A DNA stretch of 64,000 bases, from the NCBI GenBank assembly GCA_029216955.1, contig JANAVB010044018.1, positions 67,001 through 131,000 on the forward strand. The letters run 5' to 3'. Positions 54,990 through 64,000 of this stretch are shown piece by piece (positions within the stretch are counted from its first letter, which is position 1; every line of letters begins with the position of its first letter). The notes under the pieces were generated by a model. That model ran no database searches, was not told the origin of the DNA, and worked only from the letters and a program-made list of their open reading frames with translations. The DNA comes from Iris pallida. Taxonomy: Eukaryota > Streptophyta > Magnoliopsida > Asparagales > Iridaceae. The position numbers and the translations under genes are program-made.

Positions 54990-55300
54990 AACCTTATGGC
55001 ATGTGTCATAACGGCGATAGGGTCATAGACACGGGGGCGTCATATCACGCCACTCAGCAGAGGAGGATCTTCACGTCATACCGCAGCGACAAGTTTAGAC
55101 GTGCGAAGATGGGCAACAAGAAGACTGCTGCAATTGTAGGCATTGGTGATGTGCACTTGACGATAGAGTTTGGTGAGAAGCTCGTCCTCAAGGGTGTACG
55201 AAATGTACCGAGTTTATGCTAGAACTTAGTTTCAGTAGGAAGGCTGACAGATGATGGCTGTTGCAGTCTGTTTGGGGACAAAAATTAGATGCTTACAAAG
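54990..55300 (+). pseudogene. Cop2 protease remnant
   Basis: DRVIDTGASYHATQQRRIFT has the active-site motif (DTGA; copia usually DSGA). It is followed by GNKKTAAIVGIGDVHLTIEF and VLKGVRNVPSL, then a stop before NLVSVGRL. The frame differs from that of gag. Confidence 0.85.
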
Positions 55301-56209
55301 AGTTTCCAACAGCTAGCTCGGGAAGATTTGTGTTGTGGCATGTACAGGCTCAAGCCGCTGAGCTATACAGGCAGACCACAGACACCGGATGAATGCTCGA
55401 GGGGTGTTCAACAGGAGGTGGATCGTCAAAATCTTACTGAAGAGGGGCTTCTAGATGCTTTGAGGGTTACGGAGGATTCGGTTCATCGAGATAAAGCGAC
55501 GAATGTTAATGAGTCAAACATTGAGGGTCAGTCTGTCGGTCCCATGACAGCTGGTTGATCTCTAGGTGGGGTCGCTCTAAGGATCCAGTTTTGGCGATAA
55601 GTGGTTTGCCAAAGCATCATAGAGCGACATCGGTTTCAGCAGTTCGAAGCCAGGGAAGAGATTAAGGTTTCTAGTAAACTCAATCTAAGGCAGAAGCATC
55701 TATTCATACAGTTTCGAGGGAGCTGTGGGTTATCGATGACATGCACAATGCGTGATGTTCTGCTCAAGGATGCATGTGTATTGGGAAGCTTTAAGTTCGG
55801 ACATGAAGGTGGGCAGGTTCAGGAGTTCAAATCTCGTGAGAACCGCACCGTCCGCTTTGTTGGGCCAGCCAACGGTAATGAAGCTCGTCGGAATGTTAAC
55901 ATATTTCGGTAGAAGATAGAAGTCGGGGATAGGTAGCCAAGACTTACGATGAGGCTGGTCGTCAGGGACTTCGGTCATGGTCGTGTTATTGATATCGACA
56001 GGATCCCAGTGATGTAGGAGGTGCTACGTATGGCAGCTAGTATCGACGTAACGGTCGAGGAGCTGGAGACAAAGGAAGATGGAAAGCAGCTCGGGGGATC
56101 GGAGATCAGTGGCATGGGGGAGCAGAAACTCTGTCGCGGGACGACAGACATGTAGTCTACTTGAGGATCCATGCGGTCAATACCCTCTCATCAGACTGGA
56201 GGAAAAGAT
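55300..56209 (+). other. Cop2 3' interior without pol
   Basis: After CGMYRLKP, where the GAG-pre-integrase region should continue, the sequence has no integrase or RT motif. Open stretches (55289-55558, 55601-55912) are Glu/Arg-rich with no domain I know. This part may come from deletion joining, or be foreign filler. Confidence 0.5.
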
Positions 56210-56884
56210 TGTTGGAGTCCAGTCTGGATTTGGTAACAACATATTTGTAGAATCTAATCTAATTAAATATTTGATTTGATTATATTTGGATGTCCATAAT
56301 TGGTGTTGTGCTATTTTAGATATAATAGGATTCTTATTTTAGGAAATCCTATTATGATCTAAAATAGGATGTTGATGGAATATCTAGGCATAATAGGATT
56401 CCTATTTAGAAAATCCCATTATAACTAGAATATGATTTTCTCATCCTATATATATGGGGTGAGGGTGGAGGCACAAAGCACAGCACAAAGTAGAGATTCG
56501 GGGTGCTCGTCCACAAGAAAATCTAAAAAAAAGTCTGTACTTTGCATTTAGGACTTTGCTATCGAAGACAGAAGGAAGAAGAAGATCTAATCAAGGAGTC
56601 GTCAACTTCGATTAGGGAGATTGCTACGGGTTGGTGAGTGATCTCAATTGTAATCTTCTATTTTTCTTCTTGGAGAGTGGTGAAGGGATTGAACCTATTA
56701 GGGCAAATGGTTCAACGTGAGTTCTATCAATCTTGTAATTTCATCTAAGTTATTAAAGGTTGGGATTTGTCCAGGTGATGTACGTCACCGCCATATAGTT
56801 GTCTTCATCTTGTACTTGATATCCGTTAGACGGGAGTTGGTTTTGATTATGTGGGTTGGCAAACGCTTCCGCACGTGCCAAACA
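56210..56884 (+). repeat. Cop2 3' LTR
   Basis: 675 bases paired with 53288-54149, with a few percent divergence. Confidence 0.88.
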
Positions 56885-57882
56885 ATTTCTAGACAATAAG
56901 GGATAATGTGGACTTAAGTGAGAAAACAATATTCGAAAGTTTGAAGTAGCAATGGGCCCCAAGTAATTTGAACCCAAATTTTAATCGAAAAATTTCTCTC
57001 CTGAAGAAAACAAAGATTACTGTTTTTAGAGGAAAATATTGATATCTAAGAAAAAAAACCAAAACTTACACATTCTTTTTGAATACCCAAAGATTATCTA
57101 GACTAGATGAAAAAAAAAAAAACAAAGGTTAGAATTATTTTAGAGGAGAAATGCAGGAAAAAAAAGAAAAAAAACGAATGGAATAGATCCATGATGATAA
57201 GGACAAAAAATAGATTTAAATGCTTTGTATCTAAGTTTAAATGCTTTTAAAAGAAATTTCTAGAAAAGCTTACAAGTGGAAAAGGAGATAAGCTTATCGA
57301 GTTTAGATCTAGCAGAGCGGAAGAGGAGAGAAGCTCTTAGAAAAATTGATTTGGGATATGAAGGAAACCCATAACCCTAAATTTGTTTCTACGCATAGGA
57401 GAGGAAGAGGAGACATGAGAGAAGTGGTGTTGGTGTAAATTTGGTTTTGATGGAAACCCTAAATTTGGGGAAGAAAAGAAGTGGTGTTGGTGTCGTCTGC
57501 GTCTATGATCGGATGGGGGAGGGGAAGAAGAGTTGAGCCCAGAGGAGAACTTCTCTCAGAGAAGCTCAGTAGAGGAGCGACACTTGGGAGATGTAGAGGT
57601 GAGAGAAGAAATTAGAGTTTGATATAAAGTTTATAAGTTAAATAGTGGAAGCATTGGAAGGCTATATTCATAAATTGCATTTTAATGGAAACCTAAATTA
57701 TTCTATTTGGTTCGGTTCGGCCACCGAAACCAAAAACTGCAAACCGAACTGACAACCGTATATTCTTAATATCAAAGCCGAATTTTGAACCGATTTTAAA
57801 AAAATGAACCGAATATCAATTGCGGATCTGTTCAGTTCGGTTTACGGTTTTAAACCATTTATTGCTCACCCCTAAACCGATT

Positions 57883-58207
57883 ATATCACATATAGTCGAA
57901 AAAAGTTTTAGTCACTGGTTAGTCGATAGTTAGTCATGATTTAGTCCCTGGTTAGTCACTTAGTATTCTTTTTTTCAAGTTGTTAGTCGCTTATTTGTCT
58001 CTAGTTAGTCGCTCGGTAGTCGCTCTTCCATCGCTGAATCATTTATACTTTTCAAATTTGTAGAAATCATCTTATAGAAAACCTGTAATAGTAATATAAA
58101 CCAGTCCACAACACACTTAAATACAGTACAAACATCTTTTAGCACCACAATAATTACTAATGATATAAACAAAAATAATAACACACACAAAGTACACAAA
58201 CCAAAAA

Positions 58208-58260
<53 letters not shown>
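57883..58260. repeat. CACTA-2 subterminal words and (TA)n tract
   Basis: TTAGTCG and TAGTCGCT occur about ten times in 57890-58040. A TA microsatellite spans 58208-58258. Confidence 0.75.
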
Positions 58261-58306
58261 TTGTTATCCAACCATCGACCTTACACCATCCATATGGAAA
58301 GATAAA

Positions 58307-58994
58307 CTAATGCAACAAGTACAAACTAATGTCTCTAGCGATACAAAAATCATAGAAAATCAAGACGATGGTGACTGCATGCTGTCCATAAACTGCATCA
58401 TAAGTGTAAAAAATGCCTGCTGCTGGCTCGTCGTAAAAACTGAAGCTAGAACAGAAGTAGCAGGGGGACCAACAGATGAAGACGTAGCCGGAGGAGCGAC
58501 AGAAAGGAATAGTAGCTGAAGTAAAGGAATAACCAGTAATAAGAGGAGGAGGAGGAATAGTCGGTGTATCGGAGGGAGCACTGTTAGGAGACACCAACTC
58601 AGCAATATGTCTCACCTGTCTCTGAAAATCGAACATCATGTTAGTCATATGCTTCATAGTAGAACGCCAGTAGAAAGAGTAGTCTGACAGGACCGATAGT
58701 AGACTGTGCAGGTGGAAGAGCTCTGGAGCATAACGACAGTTGTGACGCTAACGAACCGGTACCATACACTCTACCTCCCTTTCCTCTTCCAACAGCCTGT
58801 ACCCACAAGTCATTCCTCGCAGTGGGCATACGTGGCATACTAGTACTAGCCGCCGCCTCCTGATCGGGGCCTGAGAGGCCTGACTCTCTAGTTTCTTGTA
58901 GGCCTCTTGTATATATAAAGTTATCATGAATATATAAAATTACAACCAAACTACATGTTTTTGAAGAATGGGAACTAATATTTGTAAAGGCCAT
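58307..58994 (-). pseudogene. CACTA-2 transposase-associated protein, C-terminal part
   Basis: In sense order, SMPRMPTARNDLWVQAVGRG leads to KGGRVYGTGSLASQLSL, the typical end of plant Ptta/En/Spm-family (Transposase_24) proteins. It is followed in another frame by MKHMTNMMFDFQRQVRHIAE and a Pro-rich tail. This protein type accompanies the CACTA DDE transposase and is thought to bind DNA. Frame changes mark it as broken. Confidence 0.7.
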
Positions 58995-60230
58995 GATGTC
59001 GAAGAATAATAAATTGCTACATGTAAGAGATTAGGGATGATGATGAAGACAATACAAAATACTACTGAAAATGTCCATATTATATTTAAACTCCCATTGA
59101 AAATCAATGGGAACCGAGAAAGTAAAGAAGAAGAGAAAAAAGAGTTCAATTTCAACCTTCTCCACATACAAATCCTAAACTTGATTTAGATGTAGCATAG
59201 AATATATAGAAAAGGTAAATATGGAGGCAACTTGGCTGTAAGCATTACCTCGAGACAAGGTAAACATAGAAATGTCTGTAATAAAATCTAAGCACCACAT
59301 GCAGTACATAAGCATTATACATATCTGAAAGAGCTTTATGAGAATCTAGAATAAAGAAGCAAAAAGACACATAAAAGATGGCAGATATATAGAAATATTT
59401 ACACATGGCTTGTAAGATCATCCCAGTTAGGCACAGATATCACTCAATAATAGCATTCAAATTATTAAAATTGAAAGGGAAATTTTCATGGGTTAATGAC
59501 ATAACATAGCAGAAGCACATACACATGATACAATTGCATCTTTTGGTCCAACTTTCACAAGAAGACCATGCATGTAACATATTGAGAGCGCGCACATTGA
59601 TGTGGCATCCATCGTTGTTCCAAAATTTAGATTCTAGAAACTCAAACGAAATAGTCCTGTAGCTATAGTAGAGTATCAGGATAAAGTAAGGCATCTACAG
59701 CCAGCTTTATTTTCATTATTTCAGAAAACACAACCAAAATTTAGTCAAATAGTTATAGAAACATTTGAAAGACAAGGCATTCTGCAATTTTCCATCTCCA
59801 GGAATAAACTATTCATATCACATTGTTTCTTGTAACGATAAATACAAGAAGAATTTTTCTCAGAAGATAGAGTTTCAAGCATGAGGAAATAATAATTTTA
59901 GCTCTAATATGAACATGAGTCAAATTATGCAACTTCAATGATAAACTCATTTGTGAAGAATTTTGGATTCAACCAGTCTATAGATAAATATAATGAAGGA
60001 AGATTGTGTGTGACAGCAAATAAGTAAACGATCTTAGATGCTCCCTTTGCTTGAAATAGATAATTGGCATAACCAGGAAAGGAGTCCATTAACTTGGATA
60101 TTAGAAAAAAGTTATTAAGGATCTAAGTCCAACACAAGATGGCAAAATCAATTAATTTAAGTAGTGATATAAATAAGGTCCGACACAAGATGGCAAAATA
60201 CAATGTTGATTTGGCAAAGGTCGACTAAAT
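58995..60230. other. CACTA-2 intron-like interior
   Basis: AT-rich sequence between the two transposase fragments. Minus frames at 58940-59167 and 59440-59694 have no recognised domain. It most likely represents introns of the damaged transposase gene. Confidence 0.4.
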
Positions 60231-60571
60231 TTGTGATAACCTGTTGGAAGACAAGCAATACTTCCAAATGCTTTGGTAGCCCGTTGTCTACTAACTTCCA
60301 TCCATCTTTCGCTTATGGGTACATTCGGATATCTTACGAAAATCGATAGTGCTCATATCTAAGCCTGTCATGGCGGCCTTCCCGCACTGTAAAAGTTAAC
60401 TCTATGATATATACATAAATAATAAAATTTTATACTTTAATTAACGATTTTACATTCCATTTGTCGAAAATGTTCGGCGGTCGGGATCGATTCACCCGTG
60501 TGGAGACCAACCTTAGTACGAGCTGCCTTCACCCTGTCCGACCTGGCCTTGTACTCAGGTTTGGCCATATT
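60231..60571 (-). pseudogene. CACTA-2 transposase-associated protein, middle exons, cut by R6
   Basis: The minus strand encodes KPEYKARSDRVKAARTKVGL, then HTGESIPTAEHFRQM, the well-known Transposase_24 pattern. A donor-like GTAAAA follows, then an acceptor TTTTACAG at about 60395. The next stretch reads MTGLDMSTIDFRKISECTHK and RKMDGS, where a stop (one base lost) falls. The R6 LTR begins at 60572 and removes the upstream exons. Confidence 0.75.
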
Positions 60572-60757
60572 TGTAAGCCCCCTGATTTTTGGGATTTATT
60601 TTATTATTATTTATTTTATATGATTATTTATTATTAAACTATACTTTAATATTTTATGATTATAAATATACTTTATTGTAGATTTGACTTTTGAAGCACA
60701 ACATTGGCCAATTCCTCGAAACCAGTTTCATATTTGTGTTCTAGACGAGTCCACCTT

Positions 60758-62398
60758 CATTGTTATGCCCCAATTTTGAAGAATCGATAGTCGTCCCCCA
60801 AGCGTGATGTCGTGCGAACCTAAGTTGCGATCTCACAAGGCATAGTCATAAGGTTATCCGAAACACAATATTAAATAGAGTATGCAGAGAAATTGAACAA
60901 CACATTTGAAATGGAAGAAACTTTTATTTTTATTGATAATACAATATCACTTACATAACTCCATTACAATCATTATCGTGCGGGCTACAACATGACTCGA
61001 TTATAAAATAAACGCTAATGAGATAGTCGTTCCATACATTACATCCCTTTTTACAACAAAACGTGTCCAAAGACCTGGAATCGCAGGGAGTCGAGACATC
61101 ATTTCTTCTGGACTGGATGTGGATTCTTCAAAAGGATCAATCAAGCCTTCAACACATGGACGAGGCTTCAAATGTATTTGCGTTGCCTTAAGCTTAAGTG
61201 GCAAACCCTTCTTGGTTCGGGGTACCTATAAAGAGCGATGATCAGTACATTACACTTTGTACTGGTGCGTGGCAAATTAAGTTCCAAGCTCTCATTTGGT
61301 TGAAGAGTTTATATGACTTAGTTTGTGAATCTTTCTAACCATCCTAATGAATTTCAGACAAGCATATGACCGGCATAATATAAATTTTGCTAAAACTTAC
61401 CTACGACAGAGCATGCCGTGCAATATGAGACTTACCATGTTCTTTCCTATCAATTGTTATCGCTAGCATAACGTGTGAAATTTATGTGTGATTGGTCACT
61501 GGTACCACAAGCCATTTTAGACTTATAACTTTGTTAGTCGGAACCCTTTCAACGCAAGTAGCAAGCCCCGCTCAAAGTCCCCACCTAACCCGTGCTATTA
61601 TCCAGCACAACTATACCGTATTTCCTCCTAGGCCGAAACGGTTCCGTGGCCCCGGAATGCCGCTCGAGGAAATTTCACCTTATCGACAAGTTGTCCATGA
61701 CCGTGTTATAACAATTTAGTTACTAAAGCATGGTCTACATTTTTTAGAACTTAATCACTTCATCGTGTCCCGTCTTGTCGAGGCATCAATTTGTTCGATG
61801 AGTCAATCTTTTATTCAACATAATTTTATAAGATAATTAGACGTGTCCGTGCCCTTGCATCTATCATTTCATTTGTAATAATGTTATCGATTGAACTAAA
61901 AAGGGGGTCGAGAAGAGAAGGGTCAGCCACTCACCTTGATTTTTGTTCGAGGTGAGAGACTTGTTGGTCGTGCTAGTCGTCGCCTACGCGATTACCTGAA
62001 ATCGCACAAACAACTGATTAGAACACTGTATTATTCAAGGAGTTCGATATATAAATACGAGTTCAAAAGCGCAAGCCATGAGAACTATTGAAAACATTCA
62101 CGAAAACATATTTAGAAAACCAAAGCCAAAGAAGAAAGTACGATATGAAAAGTAAAGCAACAGGATGTCTCTCCTACTCAACTACAGAGTCTACCCTCGA
62201 GGAAAACCCATTGAATATGGGACTTGATTCCGAAGAAGCCTTTCCATAACGAGAAAAGGATCTTAATTCAATCGTTCCCGTTCGACCGTTTCAATCGATC
62301 CCGATCTGTCAGTTTCGACTGAATCGGTAGCGACAGTGTTCTTTTCTCGCGCACCCCGTGGACAGAAATGGAGCATGATATAGGGACGGGGCACTACA
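60758..62398 (-). repeat. Possible inverted solo LTR inside R6
   Basis: On the minus strand it would start TGTAGTGCCCCGTCCC and end GGGGCATAACA, with an ATCAATAAAAATAAAAG signal about 160 bases from its end, all normal for an LTR. The flanks (TTCAT and CACTA) do not match, so a clean insertion is not shown. The frame at 61001-61204 has no domain. Confidence 0.35.
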
Positions 62399-63002
62399 CA
62401 CTAGGGGGCAATGACTGACACCACGTGTGTCAAGTATCACGTGTCCCCGTGTCGTATCGAGTGAGCACGAGGCTCTGCACTGATTCGAGACTGACAGGTT
62501 CAGTCGATTTGGGTGTCACTGATACGCGTCTATAAGTCAGACACGCGGACACTAGGACCCAGTGCTGACACCTAGACACGAGGACCTATCCTAGGCGAAC
62601 CTAGGTTAGTGACCTCGAGACACGTTGTGTCTTGTGTCGTGTGCACGACACTCGTGCACACGTGCACGATGATTGTGCACTGCTGTGTCCAATTTTTACT
62701 GTTTTTGGTTTTGAAGTGATTGGACACATTTGTGTCCACTTTTGTGGACACAAACACATCACGTAACACGTATGAAATGTGTTCTCACATTACCAACCTC
62801 TTATTTTGAATTTTAATATGTTTTCATTAGTTTTTAGCAATTTACCAAATTCTGAAACATGGTATTTATTTCCTGAATTCCCAGTTTTTAAATACGATTT
62901 TGGACACCTATTTTAACATATTTATTAATGTTTAAATGTAGGTTTAAGTCCCTACATTTGTTCTCCTATGTATCATAGTGTGTCATATTATTTATATCAA
63001 TG

Positions 63003-63220
<218 letters not shown>

Positions 63221-64000
63221 GTGTGACATTTTGTATTGGTTGTGAGTATTGGCGAGGTGGAGAATATTGTGTGTATGTATGTGTAAGACTAGTGTTTGAG
63301 TGAATGCTAGAGAGGGTTTTTAAGTATGGAGTATAGAAGAATTAGAGTGTAGGATTGGTGTTTGTTTATATGTGAGTGTGTGTAAATTCATTTGTATATA
63401 TATATGTGTATAGAGTGGAATTGAAGGGGGGGAGGATGCCACCTGAAATCAGCAGCTTGGTAGCAGCAGTAGCTGTTGTCCATTGGACAGCAGCTGTAAC
63501 CCAAAGGCCCCTATTTTCCTATCATAAACTAGCCCTTAAACCCCCACTTTCCAGTCTACAAATCACCACCATAGTACAGCCTTACATGCCCATGTAACAG
63601 CCATGTTTTACATCATGTTGGCTGTCCATGTGACAGTCCAACATCATCCACAAATCAGCCAAGACAGTGCCATCTTCCAGCTCTCTAGAGTGTCCTAAAC
63701 CTGTCCTTCAACTTGCCAAAATAGCCCCTATACCTTGGCCTACAACCTGCCAACAATTGGCCTCTCAAAATCAGTCCTAAACACTATATACCTGTCCCCA
63801 AATCCACATCAAAATAGCCCCTAAAACCTGAGACAAACAACCATATATTTGCCAATGTTCAGCCCCTATAAACTGTCCAATATCTAGCCTACAACCCAGC
63901 CTTGTTAGCCTTTGAATCGCAGTCCTAAACACCCATCTACTGCCCATGTTTCATAGCCTATATGCTGTCCTATAAACTCCATTGACAACACTTCCAAACC

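Larger units (their letters stand above)
53288..56884 (+). mobile_element. Cop2: degenerate Ty1/copia element lacking most of pol
   Basis: 3597 bp, with LTRs at 53288-54149 and 56210-56884 (TGTTGGAG...CAACA / AAACA). The primer site TGGTATCAGAGC is at 54152 and the purine tract CTGGAGGAAAAGAT lies before the 3' LTR. Flanks ATTTT / ATTTC are nearly a 5-bp duplication. The 5' LTR has an extra piece of about 180 bases (53320-53500) that the 3' LTR lacks. Only gag and protease are recognisable inside, so this is a deletion derivative. Confidence 0.88.
52307..57874. mobile_element. hAT-2: hAT-like transposon hosting a copia element
   Basis: Ends TAGGGGTGAGCATCAG and, inverted, TAGGGGTGAGCAATAAATGG; the terminal 12 bases are identical. 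The flanks are AATCGATT (52299-52306) and AACCGATT (57875-57882), an 8-bp duplication with one change. Subterminal CGGTT and GAACCGAA words match those of hAT-1. Without the inner copia element it is about 1.97 kb and has no transposase. The stretches 52500-53280 and 56890-57700 are AT-rich with no gene. Confidence 0.85.
52052..60571. mobile_element. CACTA-2: CACTA transposon with broken transposase genes
   Basis: Left end CACTACAAAAATAAAAAAATAG at 52052 after TCA. Subterminal AGCGACTA / TAGTCGCT words lie at 52072-52300 and, after hAT-2, at 57890-58040. Minus-strand transposase remnants lie at 58307-58994 and 60231-60571. The R6 LTR interrupts the element at 60572, so its right end is outside the window. 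A 250-base left arm is separated from the rest by hAT-2. Confidence 0.75.

Noticed and set aside
60160..60172. AAGTAGTG as a possible right end of CACTA-2
   Set aside because: The following bases ATA do not match the left flank TCA. There is no inverted match to the left end, and transposase exons continue beyond it.
61001..61204. 67-codon minus frame in R6
   Set aside because: No domain. It lies in the U3/R part of a probable inverted LTR and has no separate promoter.

Overview
This window is nuclear DNA from a flowering plant with a large, repeat-packed genome. Every recognisable coding sequence belongs to a transposable element or to a gene fragment carried by one. I found no intact host gene, tRNA, rRNA or CRISPR array. 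The Ty1/copia SIRE-type, Ty3/gypsy Tat and chromovirus-like elements, CACTA and hAT elements and plant-type promoters place it in angiosperms. I cannot decide the species, or monocot versus dicot.

The window is a nest of insertions. The frame of the left two thirds is a non-autonomous LTR element here called R3: 5' LTR part 14711-16353, internal region 16354-17439, 3' LTR 17440-18944 + 31881-32950 + 39293-40438. Its 5' LTR is interrupted by E1 (1-14710, minus strand, Tat-like, non-autonomous). E1's own 5' LTR is interrupted by a young SIRE-type copia element (4928-14610) whose two 944-bp LTRs are identical by eye. The R3 3' LTR is interrupted by a 12.9-kb Tat-lineage element, E2 (18945-31875, minus, 5-bp target duplication AGGGA), and by a 6.3-kb CACTA element (32951-39289, target duplication ACA) that carries exons of a PP2C phosphatase gene.

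Right of R3 lies an older, heavily mutated Ty3/gypsy element, R5 (LTR-like sequence 40544-42958, gag-pol remnants 43269-47570, LTR 47841-51062). It is followed by a 705-bp hAT element with a perfect 8-bp duplication (51073-51777) and a second CACTA element (52052-60571) with broken Ptta/En/Spm-type transposase exons. The second CACTA is interrupted by a 5.6-kb hAT-like element (52307-57874), which in turn holds a degenerate copia element (53288-56884). From 60572 to the right edge runs another LTR (R6), possibly holding an inverted solo LTR.

The most interesting part is the 3' region of E2 (20000-22950). Three promoter-plus-ORF cassettes lie on the strand opposite to the element's own genes. 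Each has a TATA box and the two short ones have AATAAA-like signals. One cassette appears to be spliced, with a canonical GTAAGT...TTTTTTGCAG intron filled by a 39-bp tandem repeat. E1 and E2 also share an unusual leader gene whose ATG overlaps the primer binding site. Each of these families has its own short word (GCCGCATG in E1, GCGTAAA in E2) scattered through both LTR and leader gene. SIRE shows a comparable echo of its LTR palindrome in front of its envelope-like ORF.
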